From Burkholderia cepacia (lineage in GTDB: Bacteria > Pseudomonadota > Gammaproteobacteria > Burkholderiales > Burkholderiaceae), in NCBI RefSeq assembly GCF_001039005.1, contig NZ_LDWR01000021.1, positions 1 through 64,000 on the forward strand: DNA of 64,000 nucleotides. The letters run 5' to 3'. The notes below the pieces were generated by a model, which did not search any database, was not told the origin of the DNA, and saw only the letters and a list, made by a program, of their open reading frames with translations. Below, piece after piece: positions 40,028-50,762 of this stretch (its first letter is position 1; each line of letters starts with the position of its first letter). The position numbers were made by a program, and so were the translations under genes.

Positions 40028-41198
40028 AACCGAGCACCTCCGCGTGATTCGCGTGACGGCGCGCACGTTCGAGCAGCGCGGCGACCGGGCCGCCGCGTGT
40101 CGACGACTGGCCGGCTTCATCGGCGCGCGGCGACGCCGCGATCACGAGCCGCCCCTGCGCATGCCCCTGGATGCGCTCGATCCCGCCGTGCAGGAACCGC
40201 ACGGAGCCGCCGAGCGCCGCCGCGAGCGCACCGACGTCAGGCTCGCCGCCGCTCTCGCCCGTATATCGGACGTCGAGCACGACCTGCGCGCCGTCGGGCA
40301 GCGCGGCCTGCTCGGGCAGCGGCTGCACGCGCGCGGCCAGTTCGGCCGGCAAATCGTGCACGAGCGTGCTGAGCAACGCGCGCGTCGCGCCGTGGCGCGG
40401 ATCGCCGAACACGCGCCACACGGGGCCCGTTTCGACGACTTCGCCCTGTTCGATCACCGCGACCGTGTCGCATACCGCGCGGATCACCTCCATCTCGTGC
40501 GTGATCAGCACGATCGTCAGCCCGAGGCGGCGGTTGATGTCGGCGAGCAGCGCGAGAATCGACTGCGTCGTCTCGGGATCGAGCGCCGACGTCGCCTCGT
40601 CGCACAGCAGCACCTCGGGATCGTGCACGAGCGCGCGGGCAATGCCGACGCGCTGCTTCTGGCCGCCCGACAGGCTCGCCGGATACGCGTCGCGCTTCGC
40701 GGCGAGCCCGACGAGGTCGAGCAACGCCTCGACCTTGCGCACGCGCTCGGCCTTCGGCACGCCGGCGATCTTCAGCGGCAGCGCGACGTTCTCGAACACC
40801 GTCTTTGCCGACAGCAGGTTGAAATGCTGGAACACCATGCCGGTGCGGCGCCGCAGCGCAACGAGCCCGTCCTCGTCGAGCGCGCCGACGTCGACGCCCT
40901 GCACGCGCACGCGGCCCGAGCTCGGCCGTTCGAGCCCGTTCACGAGCCGCAGCAGCGTCGACTTTCCGGCCCCGCTGCGGCCGATGATCCCGAATACCTC
41001 GCCGCGCCGCACGTCGAGCGTCACGTCGCGCAGCGCGGCGGCGTGGCCGCGCGGCGTCGCGAACACCTTACCGACCTGCTCGAGCGACACGGCTGCTGCG
41101 CCGGCCGGCACGGCCGCCGCTTCATGCGCCGTTGCAACGGCGCCGGCCCGCGCGACCGATGCGTCAATGAAACCCAGCGTATCGAACAATTGCGTCAT
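40020..41198 (-). CDS. metN: MetN-type ABC transporter ATPase
   Basis: This 392-aa ATPase has an unusual 35-residue Ala-rich N-terminal extension before the ABC domain, Walker [13 protein letters not shown], the Q-loop [14 protein letters not shown], the signature [15 protein letters not shown], Walker [14 protein letters not shown] and a switch His in LITHEMEV. The C-terminal 80 residues form the NIL regulatory domain of MetN, which lets substrate shut the transporter. It overlaps metI by 8 bp and follows the monooxygenase gene by 18 bp. Confidence 0.92.
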   Translation of the reverse strand: MTQLFDTLGFIDASVARAGAVATAHEAAAVPAGAAAVSLEQVGKVFATPRGHAAALRDVTLDVRRGEVFGIIGRSGAGKSTLLRLVNGLERPSSGRVRVQGVDVGALDEDGLVALRRRTGMVFQHFNLLSAKTVFENVALPLKIAGVPKAERVRKVEALLDLVGLAAKRDAYPASLSGGQKQRVGIARALVHDPEVLLCDEATSALDPETTQSILALLADINRRLGLTIVLITHEMEVIRAVCDTVAVIEQGEVVETGPVWRVFGDPRHGATRALLSTLVHDLPAELAARVQPLPEQAALPDGAQVVLDVRYTGESGGEPDVGALAAALGGSVRFLHGGIERIQGHAQGRLVIAASPRADEAGQSSTRGGPVAALLERARRHANHAEVLGYV

Positions 41199-41216
41199 CG
41201 CTTCGCTCCGTCACGT

Positions 41217-42626
41217 TCAGGCATGCGCGGGATGCGCGGGTTCGGATACGGCGGCCGGCCGGTGCCACGCGCCCGTGTGCCACGCGGGCAGGTGCGCGCC
41301 CGCGCCGAACAGCTTCTCGCGCAGCGTCGGCGCGGGATCGTAGTCTTCCTTGTAGACGCCGCGGTTCTGCAGCTCGGGCACGACCCAGTCGACGAAATCC
41401 TCGAACGACTCGGGCATCACGGTCCGCGTCAGGTTGAAGCCGTCGATGCCGGTCTCGTCGATCCACGACTGCAGTTCGTCCGCGACCTGCGACGGCGAGC
41501 CGACGATCGGCGCATAACGACCGCCGAGCGACATCTGTTCGAGCATCCGGCGCACGGTCCACGTGCCGGTCGTGCTCTTGCGCGAGATCGCGTCGACGGC
41601 CGACTGGATCGAATCGGTCTTCACATACGAAATCGGCTCGTCGAGGCCGTACTTCGCGAAGTCGATGCCGGTCGAGCTCGCGAAATGCGCGAGGCCGGCT
41701 TCCGGGCTCGCATAACGCCGGTATTCGTCGAATTTCTCGCGCGCGAGCCGCTCGGTCTCGGCCGTCACGACGCTCACGCCGGCGAAGATCCGGATCGATG
41801 CCGGATCGCGGCCCTGCCGCGCGGCGGCCGCGCGGATGTCGAGCGCCGCCGCGCGCGCGGCGGCCTTGCTCTGCCCGTTCACGAACACGCATTCCGCGTG
41901 ACGGCCCGCGAACTCGACGCCCCGCGCGGACGAACCGGCCTGGTACAGCACCGGCGTGCGCTGCAGCGACGGCTCGCTCAGGTGGATCGCATCGATGGAA
42001 TAGAACGGCCCGTCGTGCTTCACGCGCCGCACCTTGCCCGGCTGCGCGAACACGCGTGCCTGCGCGTCGCGAATCACCGCATCGTCGTCCCAGCTCTGCT
42101 CCCACAGCTTGTAGACGACGTCCATGTAGTCGTCCGCGCGCTCGTAGCGGTCGTCGTGGCCGATCTGCTGCGCGAGGCCCATCCCGCGCGCGGCGCTGTC
42201 GAGATAACCGGTGACGATGTTCCAGCCCACGCGCCCCTTCGTCAGGTGATCGAGCGTCGACATGCGGCGCGCGAACAGGTAAGGCGGCTCGTAGGTCAGG
42301 TTCGCGGTCACGCCGAAGCCGAGGTGCTTAGTGACCTGCGCCATCGCTGGCACGAGCAGCAGCGGATCGTTGACGGGCACCTGCACCGATTCGCGCAGCG
42401 CCGCATCGGGGCCGCCGCCGAACACGTCGTACACGCCGACGATGTCCGCGAGAAAGATCCCGTCGAACTTGCCGCGTTCGAGCGTCTTCGCGAGATCGGC
42501 CCAGTAGTCGAGATCGGTGTAGTGCGCGGAGCGGTCGCGCGGATGCGTCCACAGTCCGTGATTGATGTGCCCGACGCAGTTCATGTTGAACGCGTTGAGC
42601 AGGATCTTCTTGTCGCCGTTCGCCAT
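41217..42626 (-). CDS. NtaA/SnaA/DszA-type flavin monooxygenase (LLM fold)
   Basis: This 469-aa bacterial luciferase-like monooxygenase of the NtaA/SnaA/DszA branch has LLNAFNMNCVGHINHGLWTH, GKFDGIFLADIVGVYD, NDPLLLVPAMAQVTKHLGFG, TKGRVGWNIVTGYLDSAARG and GSSARGVEFAGRHAECVF, all family hallmarks. It needs FMNH2 from a separate reductase. DszA-like enzymes cleave C-S bonds of sulfones, NtaA oxidises nitrilotriacetate; with metNIQ around it, an organosulfur substrate is more likely. GGAGG lies 5 nt before the ATG at 42626. Confidence 0.9.
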   Translation of the reverse strand: MANGDKKILLNAFNMNCVGHINHGLWTHPRDRSAHYTDLDYWADLAKTLERGKFDGIFLADIVGVYDVFGGGPDAALRESVQVPVNDPLLLVPAMAQVTKHLGFGVTANLTYEPPYLFARRMSTLDHLTKGRVGWNIVTGYLDSAARGMGLAQQIGHDDRYERADDYMDVVYKLWEQSWDDDAVIRDAQARVFAQPGKVRRVKHDGPFYSIDAIHLSEPSLQRTPVLYQAGSSARGVEFAGRHAECVFVNGQSKAAARAAALDIRAAAARQGRDPASIRIFAGVSVVTAETERLAREKFDEYRRYASPEAGLAHFASSTGIDFAKYGLDEPISYVKTDSIQSAVDAISRKSTTGTWTVRRMLEQMSLGGRYAPIVGSPSQVADELQSWIDETGIDGFNLTRTVMPESFEDFVDWVVPELQNRGVYKEDYDPAPTLREKLFGAGAHLPAWHTGAWHRPAAVSEPAHPAHA

Positions 42627-42637
42627 GTTCGCCTCCG

Positions 42638-43498
42638 TCACCACGCGATCGCGTACAGCGAACCGAACGCGTTGTCGAGCGCCTTGCGCACGGCCGGCGA
42701 ATGCTGGTAGATCGCGATGAACTTGCGGATGCGCGGGTCGTTCACGCTGTCCGGCCGCACGACCCACTGGATCGCGAAATTCTTGTTCTCGGTACCGTCG
42801 AACAGCAGCGCGCTGTTCGGGTCGGTCGTGCCGGCGAGCTTGATGAAGCTCGGGTAGCCCTGCGCGAGATCGACGTCGTCGAGCGAACGCGCGAGCTGCG
42901 ACGCTTCGAGCGGGATGATCTTCAGGTGCTTCGGGTTCTCGACGATATCGTGGGTCGTCGCCCGGTAGTCGGTGCCCGGCTTCAGCGTGATCAGGCCCGC
43001 GCGCTGCAGCAGCAACAGCCCGCGCCCGCCGTTCACCGGATCGTTCGCGATCGCGACGCGTGCGCCGTCCTTCAGCTCGGCAAAACTTTTCACCTTCTTC
43101 GAATAGAGGCCGATCTTCATGATCGTGCCGGGCGCGATCGACACAAAGTTGTAGCCGCCCTGCTTGTTCGCGTTCTCGAGAAACGGGATGTGCTGGAAGT
43201 AGTTGACGTCGATGTCCTTGTTCGCGAGCGCCGCGTTCGGCGTATTCCAGTCGGTGAACTCGATGATCCGCACGTCGAGCCCCTGCGCCTTCGCTTCCTT
43301 CGCGGCGATCTTCAGCGCGTCGATCTGCGGGCTGGTCGAGATGCCGACCTTCAGCGGCGCGGGTTCGGCGCGCGCGCCGTTCGGCAGCACGAGGCCAAGC
43401 AACGCCGCGAGCAGCGCGGCCGCCAGCAGGCGGGCCGGCCGCGCAAACCGCGCCAGTCGGCCGGAGGAAAAGCGGGCGAAAAAAACGGCATGCAGCAT
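42638..43498 (-). CDS. metQ: MetQ-type substrate-binding protein
   Basis: This 286-aa periplasmic protein of the NlpA/MetQ family has a long N-region and signal peptide of about 50 residues (positively charged FARFSSGRLARFARP, then LLAAALLAALLGLVLP, cleavage near ARAEP). The mature part has LKVGISTSPQIDALKIAAKE, YFQHIPFLENAN and IANDPVNGGRGLLLLQRAG. Unlike E. coli MetQ it lacks a lipobox Cys, so it should be soluble. AGGAG precedes the ATG at 43498 by about 10 nt. It leads the leftward operon with the monooxygenase, metN and metI. Confidence 0.92.
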   Translation of the reverse strand: MLHAVFFARFSSGRLARFARPARLLAAALLAALLGLVLPNGARAEPAPLKVGISTSPQIDALKIAAKEAKAQGLDVRIIEFTDWNTPNAALANKDIDVNYFQHIPFLENANKQGGYNFVSIAPGTIMKIGLYSKKVKSFAELKDGARVAIANDPVNGGRGLLLLQRAGLITLKPGTDYRATTHDIVENPKHLKIIPLEASQLARSLDDVDLAQGYPSFIKLAGTTDPNSALLFDGTENKNFAIQWVVRPDSVNDPRIRKFIAIYQHSPAVRKALDNAFGSLYAIAW

Positions 43499-43712
43499 GG
43501 AAACCACTCTCCTGTCCAAAGACGGTATCGACGGATGAGCGACGCCGCGGCGAACGCGCGGGCGTTCTCCGGACAGTCGTCGTCGCATCGGAAAAGGATC
43601 AGTTGATGATAGAGAGCGGCGGGAGGGCGGTCTACGAAGCGATTGTGAGAAGAAAATCGCGCGCGGCGATATGGCGCGTCATCACGCGTGGCCGGGCGCC
43701 CGGCCGGCCCTC

Positions 43713-43730
43713 AGGCCGAAATCTCGGCCT
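43713..43730. promoter_or_regulatory. Upstream activator site 1
   Basis: AGGCCGA and TCGGCCT form a perfect 7-bp inverted repeat around AATC. The core CCGAAATCTCGG recurs 31 bp to the right. It lies about 115-130 bp upstream of the sigma-54 promoter. Confidence 0.7.
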
Positions 43731-43744
43731 GGCCGCCGCGCGAA

Positions 43745-43760
43745 TTCCGAAATCTCGGAA
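43745..43760. promoter_or_regulatory. Upstream activator site 2
   Basis: TTCCGA and TCGGAA are perfectly inverted around AATC, giving the same CCGAAATCTCGG core as site 1. Centres are 31 bp apart, about three helical turns, as expected for cooperative binding of a NtrC/DctD-type activator. Confidence 0.7.
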
Positions 43761-43805
43761 CGCCGTTCGCGTGACGCTTTCCGCAGACGAAACAAACTCC
43801 TTGCA

Positions 43806-43818
43806 AATCAACGATCTG
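43806..43818. promoter_or_regulatory. Possible IHF site
   Basis: AATCAACGATCTG fits the IHF consensus (WATCAANNNNTTR) except for one base. It lies between the activator sites and the sigma-54 promoter, where DNA bending would help looping. Confidence 0.4.
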
Positions 43819-43843
43819 CAAGCTTCAAGGCAAGCCGGACAGC

Positions 43844-43858
43844 TGGCACGGAGGTTGC
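43844..43858 (+). promoter_or_regulatory. Sigma-54 promoter of the transporter gene
   Basis: TGGCAC (43844-43849), a 5-bp spacer and TTGC (43855-43858) match the -24/-12 consensus exactly. Transcription should start near 43870, about 50 nt before the start codon. Confidence 0.85.
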
Positions 43859-43919
43859 GTAATAGTCGGCACACAATGCCGCGAAGCAATGCAGGCATTC
43901 CAACATCAGGAGACACGTC

Positions 43920-45284
43920 TTGCAGACCTCTATCCATACCCCGTCCCATCCGGAACCGATTGTCGAAGCCGGTCCCGCCAAGCGCGAACGCTTCTGGCCG
44001 GACGGCTGGTGGAAGCTGATGGAAATCCGCATCGGCATCATCCCGCTGCCCGTCTACTTCATCCTCCTCGCACTGATCGTCGGTTTCGCGGTGACGGGCA
44101 AGGTGCCCGGCGAGATCTCGATGGCGATCGCCGTGCTCGCGTTCTTCGGCTTCACCTGCGCGGAACTCGGCAAGCGCCTGCCGCTGCTGCGCAACATCGG
44201 CGCGGCCGCGATCTTCGCGACCTTCGTGCCGTCGGCGCTCACGTACTACCACCTGCTGCCGAAGCCGGTGCTGAACCTGACGGTCGAATTCACGAAGTCG
44301 ACCAACTTCCTGTACCTGTTCATCGCGTCGATCATCGTCGGCAGCATCCTGAGCATGGACCGCCGCGTGCTGATCCAGGGCTTCCTGAAGATCTTCATCC
44401 CGCTGGCCGTCGGTTCGGTCGCGGCCGCGATCGTCGGCACGGCGGTGGGCACCGCGCTCGGCCTCGGCGCACGCCACACGCTGCTGTACATCGTCGTGCC
44501 GATCATGGCGGGCGGCGTCGGCGAAGGCGCGATTCCGCTGTCGATCGGCTATTCGGAACTCATGCACCTGCCGCAGGGCGAGATGTTCGCGATGGTGCTG
44601 CCGCCGGTGATGCTCGGCAGCCTGACCGCGATCATCCTGTCGGGCGCGCTCGACATGCTCGGCAAGCGCCTGCCGCACCTGACCGGCAACGGCCGCCTGC
44701 AGGTCGGCGAAACGGGCGACATGACGCCGGAAAGCGAAGAGATCCGCGGCCACGTCGACGTCACGCACATCGCGGGCGCCGGCATCACGGCGATCACGCT
44801 GTACCTCGTCGGCCTGATGGCGTTCAAGCTGTTCGGCCTGCCCGCGCCGGTCGCGATGCTGTTCCTCGCGGTGCTCGTGAAGCTCGCGCGCGCGGTGTCG
44901 CCGCCGCTGCAGGAAGGCGCGTTCGTCGTCTACAAGTTCTTCTCGACCGCCGTCACGTATCCGCTGCTGTTCGCGATCGGCGTCGCGATGACGCCGTGGG
45001 ACAAGCTGACCGCCGCTTTCACGATCGTCAACGTCGTGACGATCGTGTCGACGGTCGCGACGCTGATGGGCACCGGTTTCGTGGTCGGCCGCCTGATGAA
45101 GATGTACCCTATCGACACCGCAATCGTGAACGCCTGCCACAGCGGGCAAGGCGGCACCGGCGACGTCGCGATCCTGACCGCCGCGAACCGGATGCAGTTG
45201 ATGCCGTTCGCGCAGATCGCGACGCGCATCGGCGGCGCGATCGTCGTCACGGTGACGCTGATCCTGGTCGCGCACTTCGGATGA
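43920..45284 (+). CDS. 2-hydroxycarboxylate transporter (CitS/MaeN family)
   Basis: This 454-aa secondary transporter of the 2-HCT family imports citrate, malate or lactate-type acids with sodium or protons. The two family GGxG re-entrant loops are present: IMAGGVGEGAIPLS and CHSGQGGTGDVAILTA, with about 11 helices around them. The start is TTG at 43920: AGGAG lies 8 nt upstream and no ATG or GTG fits better. A sigma-54 promoter drives it and a DctB/DctD-type system follows, so it should be induced by its own substrate through that system. Confidence 0.9.
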   Translation: MQTSIHTPSHPEPIVEAGPAKRERFWPDGWWKLMEIRIGIIPLPVYFILLALIVGFAVTGKVPGEISMAIAVLAFFGFTCAELGKRLPLLRNIGAAAIFATFVPSALTYYHLLPKPVLNLTVEFTKSTNFLYLFIASIIVGSILSMDRRVLIQGFLKIFIPLAVGSVAAAIVGTAVGTALGLGARHTLLYIVVPIMAGGVGEGAIPLSIGYSELMHLPQGEMFAMVLPPVMLGSLTAIILSGALDMLGKRLPHLTGNGRLQVGETGDMTPESEEIRGHVDVTHIAGAGITAITLYLVGLMAFKLFGLPAPVAMLFLAVLVKLARAVSPPLQEGAFVVYKFFSTAVTYPLLFAIGVAMTPWDKLTAAFTIVNVVTIVSTVATLMGTGFVVGRLMKMYPIDTAIVNACHSGQGGTGDVAILTAANRMQLMPFAQIATRIGGAIVVTVTLILVAHFG

Positions 45285-45429
45285 TGCGCCGCCGCGCGCA
45301 CCGTCGCGCAGGCCGCTTTGCACGCGCCGCCGCCGGCTTTGCCGGCGCGCGGCGCGCGTCGTTCCGGACGGCCGGTCGCGGACGACCGGTCGGGCGGCCA
45401 GGGCCTGTTCACGCCGATAACGGGCTTCG

Positions 45430-47302
45430 ATGAGGGCGAACGTGCAGAAGAGCTTCAAGGGTATCCCGTGGTGGGGCTGGGCGTCGGCCGCCGCGCTGTA
45501 TGTCGGCGTGGCGGGCGCGGCCGTCGATTTCGCGTGGGAACGCGCGATCGACGCGCTCGAGGAAACCGGCGCGCACCGGCTCGACCTGTATGCGTCGAGC
45601 CTGAAGAGCGAGCTCGGCCGCTTCGAGATCCTGCCCGGCCTGGTCGCGCGGCAGGACGGCGTGCGCGCGATGCTGAAGGCCGCGCCGCACGACACGCCCG
45701 AACTCGCGCACACGGTGAACACCTACCTCGAAGCCGTGAACCGCGACGCGGGCAGCGGCGCCGTCGACGTGATCGACCTGCAGGGCGAGGTGATCGCCGC
45801 CAGCAACTGGAACGAGACGCTCAGCTTCGTCGGCACCAACGTGTCGTACCGGCCGTACTTCAAGGACGCACTCGCGCGCGGCAGCGGCCGCTTCTTCGGC
45901 ATCGGCACCAACACGGGCGTGCCGGGCGTCTACTTCGCCAGCGCGGTGCGCGACGGCGGCGTGCCGATCGGCGTCGCCGCCGTCAAGATCAGCGTCGATT
46001 CGCTCGAATCGGCCTGGCGCGCGCCGGGCGTCGCCGCGATGGTCGTCGACAGCAACGGCGTGGTCGTGATCTCGACCGAGCCCGCATGGAAATTCACCGC
46101 GCTGCGCCCGATCACCGCGCAGCAGCAGCGCGACATCCAGGCGTCGCGGCAATACGCGGGCCGCACCGTCGACGCACTGCCGTACCGCCGCATCGGCGAT
46201 CGCAGCACGGCCGCCTGGTTCGGCACGTTCCCCGACCTGCGGCACCCCGACCGCACCACCCGCTATCTCGTGATGTCGCGCCCCGCGCCGCAGGCCGGCG
46301 ATTCGCTGATGGTGCTGCTCGACATCGCGGGCGCGCGGCGCCAGCAGCAGACGGCGTTCGTGTTCGTCACCGGCGCGTTCCTGATCGCCGCGCTGCTGGC
46401 CGGCTACGCGATCCAGCGGCGCCGGGCGATCGCGGCACGGCTGCGCGCGCAGGACGCGCTGCGCCGCGCGAACGACCGGCTCGAACTGACCGTCGCGCAG
46501 CGCACGGCCGCGCTGACCGCCGCGAACGAACAGATGCAGCGCGAGATCGTCGAGCGCGAACGCACCGAGCAGCGGCTGCGCGATTCGCAGCAGGAAGTCG
46601 TGCACGCGGGCAAGCTCGCGGTGCTCGGGCAGATGGCCGCCGGCCTCACGCACGAGTTGAACCAGCCGCTCGTCGCGATCCGCACGCTGTGCGACAACGC
46701 GCGCACGTTCTTCGAGCGCGGCCAGCCGGCGCCGGCGTATGCCAATCTCGAACGGATCGGCAAACTGGTCGACAGCATGGCCGTGCTCACCGGCGAGCTG
46801 AAGACCTTCGCGCGCAAGCCCGACGTCGAGCGCGTCGCGGTGTCGCTGAACGAGGCCGTCGCGCATGCGCGGCTCATCTACGACGCGCGGATCCGCGACG
46901 AAGGCGTGCAGCTCGACGTGAACATCGCGCCCGGCACGGCGGTATCGGCCGAATCGAGCCAGTTGCAGCAGGTGATCGTGAACCTGCTCGGCAACGCACT
47001 CGACGCGGTACACGACGCGCCGGTGCGCCGCATCGTCATCGATGCCGCCGGGCCGGACGAAGCCGGCCGCGTGCGCTTCACGGTCGCCGACAGCGGTGCC
47101 GGCATCGCACCCGAGGTGCTGCCGCACCTGTTCGAGCCGTTCGTCACGACCAAGCCGCGCGGCCAGGGCCTCGGGCTCGGCCTCGCAATCACGTCGCGCA
47201 TCGTCGAGGCGTTCGGCGCGAAGATCGCCGCGACGAACCGCGACGAAGGTGGCGCGCAGTTCAGTATCGAATTCGCGGCGGCGACGCTGCAAAGGACAGA
47301 GC

Positions 47303-47313
<11 letters not shown>
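45430..47313 (+). CDS. Sensor histidine kinase, DctB type
   Basis: This 627-aa membrane kinase has one helix at about 12-32, a periplasmic double-Cache-like sensor domain (about 40-300: LDLYASSLKSELGRFEILPG, DLQGEVIAASNWNE, FGIGTNTGVPGVYFASAVRD, VSVDS-like AVKISVDSLE), a second helix at about 310-330, a coiled coil (about 345-395), the H-box AAGLTHELNQPL with phosphorylatable His408, and an ATPase domain (NLLGNALDA, DSGAGIAPEVLPHLFEPF, GLGLGLAIT). The DctB architecture suggests sensing of C4- or 2-hydroxy-carboxylates. It overlaps the response regulator by 11 bp. Confidence 0.9.
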
Positions 47314-48664
<1,351 letters not shown>

Positions 48665-48689
48665 CGCGAACGAGGACACGCACAACAGC

Positions 48690-49019
48690 ATGGATCGCAT
48701 CGAAGTCACCGAACACGGCCGCGTCGACGGCCACCTGATCCGCGGCGTCACGCGCGCGCAGAAAACCTTCCGCCCCAGCGACTGGCCCGAGCGCCTCGCG
48801 GGCGTCATCACGCTGTTCGTCGGCGAACTGCGGCCCGGCTATCCGTGCGCGCTGTCGCGACTCGCGATGCCCGTCGTCGACGGCGGCGTCAAATGCCTGA
48901 TCGTGTCGGACGAACTGCGCAGCGTGTGCGCCGATGCGTTCGACTTCGCGATGCGGTTCGCCGCCGACAACGACCTCCCCGTCGAGCTTCAGACTACGCC
49001 CGCATTGACGGCGCGCTGA
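48690..49019 (+). CDS. DUF3579 protein
   Basis: This 109-aa cytoplasmic protein belongs to DUF3579, common in Burkholderiales and without known function. The conserved start MDRIEVTEHGRVDGHLIRGV, TFRPSDWPERLAGVITLF and the CLIVSDELRSVCADAFDFAM segment are present. It begins 25 bp after the response regulator, so it may be the last gene of that operon, though the ribosome site is weak. A GC-rich hairpin with a T-run follows. Confidence 0.85.
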   Translation: MDRIEVTEHGRVDGHLIRGVTRAQKTFRPSDWPERLAGVITLFVGELRPGYPCALSRLAMPVVDGGVKCLIVSDELRSVCADAFDFAMRFAADNDLPVELQTTPALTAR

Positions 49020-49022
49020 CGC

Positions 49023-49060
49023 GCGCGCCGCATCTGCGGCGTGCGCACTTCCCCACTTTT
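49023..49060 (+). terminator. Probable terminator after DUF3579
   Basis: GCGCGCCGCA pairs imperfectly with TGCGGCGTGCGC (about 49023-49046) and CTTTTTTC follows at 49052-49060. It would end the kinase/regulator/DUF3579 unit. Confidence 0.6.
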
Positions 49061-49282
49061 TTCGATGCGATCGCGCACGCGCGCAGGCCGCCGCACGCCC
49101 CTTCGACCCGGCTCGGACCGTCAGACGATTGAAAGAATCCCAACGCACGACCACGGCCCGACAAGGCTTTGCGGCCGAGCCATCAATTAAATTGATCGTC
49201 ACGATGAAAATTATGCGTTTTCCTTGCAGGTCGCCGTGATGCATAGTTGCGTCGAGTTGACGCACCTTTGAGTCTTTCAGTC

Positions 49283-50134
49283 ATGAACATGCGAATCGAG
49301 CCGTCCGTGCTCGCGAACCCCGACCTGCAATTTGCGACGCTTTCGTCAGGCATCAGCCTGCCGTATGTCGAGCGGGGCAGCGGCGCGCCGATGGTGTTCG
49401 TGCACGGTTCGCTGTGCGACTACCGCTACTGGGATCCGCAGCTTGCATCGCTGTCGGCCCACTTCCGCTGCATCGCGCCGAGCCTCAGCCATTACTGGCC
49501 GGCCGTCGAAGCGGGCATCCAGGACGAGTTCAGCTGGCAGAACCACGTCGACGAACTCGCCGAATTCATCGACGCGCTCGATCTCGGCCCCGTGCATCTG
49601 GTCGGCCATTCGCGCGGCGGCAGCGTGGCGTTCAACGTCGCACGCCAGCATCCGCATCTCGTCGATACGCTGACGCTCGCCGATCCGGGCGGCCCGCTGC
49701 AACAGCAGGGCGTGTGCGAAGCCGCGCTGCCGGCCGCCGCGCTCGCGCTGCGCACGAAAGCCGTGAACCTGATCGGCCAAGGCGACGTCGAATCCGGTCT
49801 CGAGATGTTCGTCGATTCCGTGAGCCTGCCCGGCGCATGGAAGAAGAGCACGTCGCGCTTCCGCACGATGGCGATCGACAACGCGAGCACGCTGCCGAAA
49901 CAACTGCGCGACCCGCTGCCCGCGTATTCGCAGCACACGGCCGGCGATATCGCGTGCCGCACGCTGCTGATCGACGGCCAGCGCAGCCCGAAGATGTTCC
50001 GCAACAACGTCGAGACGCTGTCGCAGTGGATCGGCGATGCGCAGCGGCAGACCGTCGCCGGCGCGTCGCACGGGATGAATGCGGCAAGCCCGGCCGTGTT
50101 CAACCGCTACGTGCACGCGTTCATCGCCGCGTAA
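49283..50134 (+). CDS. Alpha/beta-hydrolase
   Basis: This 283-aa alpha/beta-hydrolase has the oxyanion segment VHGSLCDYRYWDPQ, the nucleophile elbow GHSRGGSVAF with Ser, an acid candidate in LLIDGQRSPKMF and the catalytic His in AGASHGMNAAS. These resemble soluble ester or C-C hydrolases such as MhpC relatives. Substrate unknown. Two start codons are close (49283 and 49289); neither has a strong ribosome site. The upstream 263 bp contain an A/T-rich patch around 49185-49215 that may hold its promoter. Confidence 0.87.
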   Translation: MNMRIEPSVLANPDLQFATLSSGISLPYVERGSGAPMVFVHGSLCDYRYWDPQLASLSAHFRCIAPSLSHYWPAVEAGIQDEFSWQNHVDELAEFIDALDLGPVHLVGHSRGGSVAFNVARQHPHLVDTLTLADPGGPLQQQGVCEAALPAAALALRTKAVNLIGQGDVESGLEMFVDSVSLPGAWKKSTSRFRTMAIDNASTLPKQLRDPLPAYSQHTAGDIACRTLLIDGQRSPKMFRNNVETLSQWIGDAQRQTVAGASHGMNAASPAVFNRYVHAFIAA

Positions 50135-50220
50135 TTTCCCGGGCGGCGTTCGTTCCGCCCGATATTCCCCGTTTCATTCCTCGCACGATGCGGGCGCCCG
50201 TCCGCATCGAGGGCGCCCGG

Positions 50221-50661
50221 TTACGCCGCCGCCCTCGCCTTGCGCGTCACCGCATCCGGCAACCCGAACACGCTGTCGAACGCCCAGTTGTACGCGAACG
50301 TGAAGATCGGGAAGAACACGATCAGCACTGCGTCGTACAGGAACGCCTGCAGCAGCGACACATCGAGCCACCACGCGATCAGCGGGATCAGGAACGTAAC
50401 GAGCGCGACCTGGAAACCGATCGCATGCAGCACGCGGCGCCCGACGGTGCGCGTCGTCGCCGCGCTCCGACGCTCCCACGCCTCGAATGCGAGGTTGTAC
50501 AGAAAATTGACGGTGACGCCCGTCGTCGAAATCATCACGCCGAGCAGGCCACTCGTCGCCGCGCTCGCGCCGCTCAGCATGCCGAGCACCGATGACGCGA
50601 CCAGGATGCCGAGCACCTCGAACATCACGACGTAGACTATGCGTCTCTTCCACCCTTGCAT
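50221..50661 (-). CDS. PACE-family multidrug efflux protein
   Basis: This 146-aa protein has four membrane helices in two tandem repeats (bacterial transmembrane pair domains) and the PACE features RRIVYVVMFEVLGI, NFLYNLAFEAWE, RVLHAIGFQ and YNWAFDSVFGLPD. PACE proteins (AceI type) export biocides such as chlorhexidine or short diamines. The ATG at 50661 begins the conserved MQGWKRRIVY; an upstream frame to 50721 is less likely. Divergent from a LysR gene, the usual PACE/LysR pairing. Confidence 0.9.
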   Translation of the reverse strand: MQGWKRRIVYVVMFEVLGILVASSVLGMLSGASAATSGLLGVMISTTGVTVNFLYNLAFEAWERRSAATTRTVGRRVLHAIGFQVALVTFLIPLIAWWLDVSLLQAFLYDAVLIVFFPIFTFAYNWAFDSVFGLPDAVTRKARAAA

Positions 50662-50762
50662 GACAATCCACCTTCCTCTCGGACAAGGTGGCGAGACTAT
50701 CAGCGGGTCCCGCGTCCGCAAAAGTCAGGTCCTTTCAATTTTTCTGACAGGAGAGGCCGCAC

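Larger units (their letters stand above)
43499..43919. promoter_or_regulatory. Control region between metQ and the 2-hydroxycarboxylate transporter
   Basis: The right half is a full sigma-54 control region (paired activator sites, possible IHF site, -24/-12 promoter, listed separately). The left half, from 43499 to about 43700, must hold the metQ promoter, but I see no confident -35/-10 or operator in it. Confidence 0.6.

Noticed and set aside
39891..42710. Over 900-codon open frame opposite metN and the monooxygenase gene
   Set aside because: Antisense shadow of high-GC genes, composition dominated by Arg, His and Ala with no domain.
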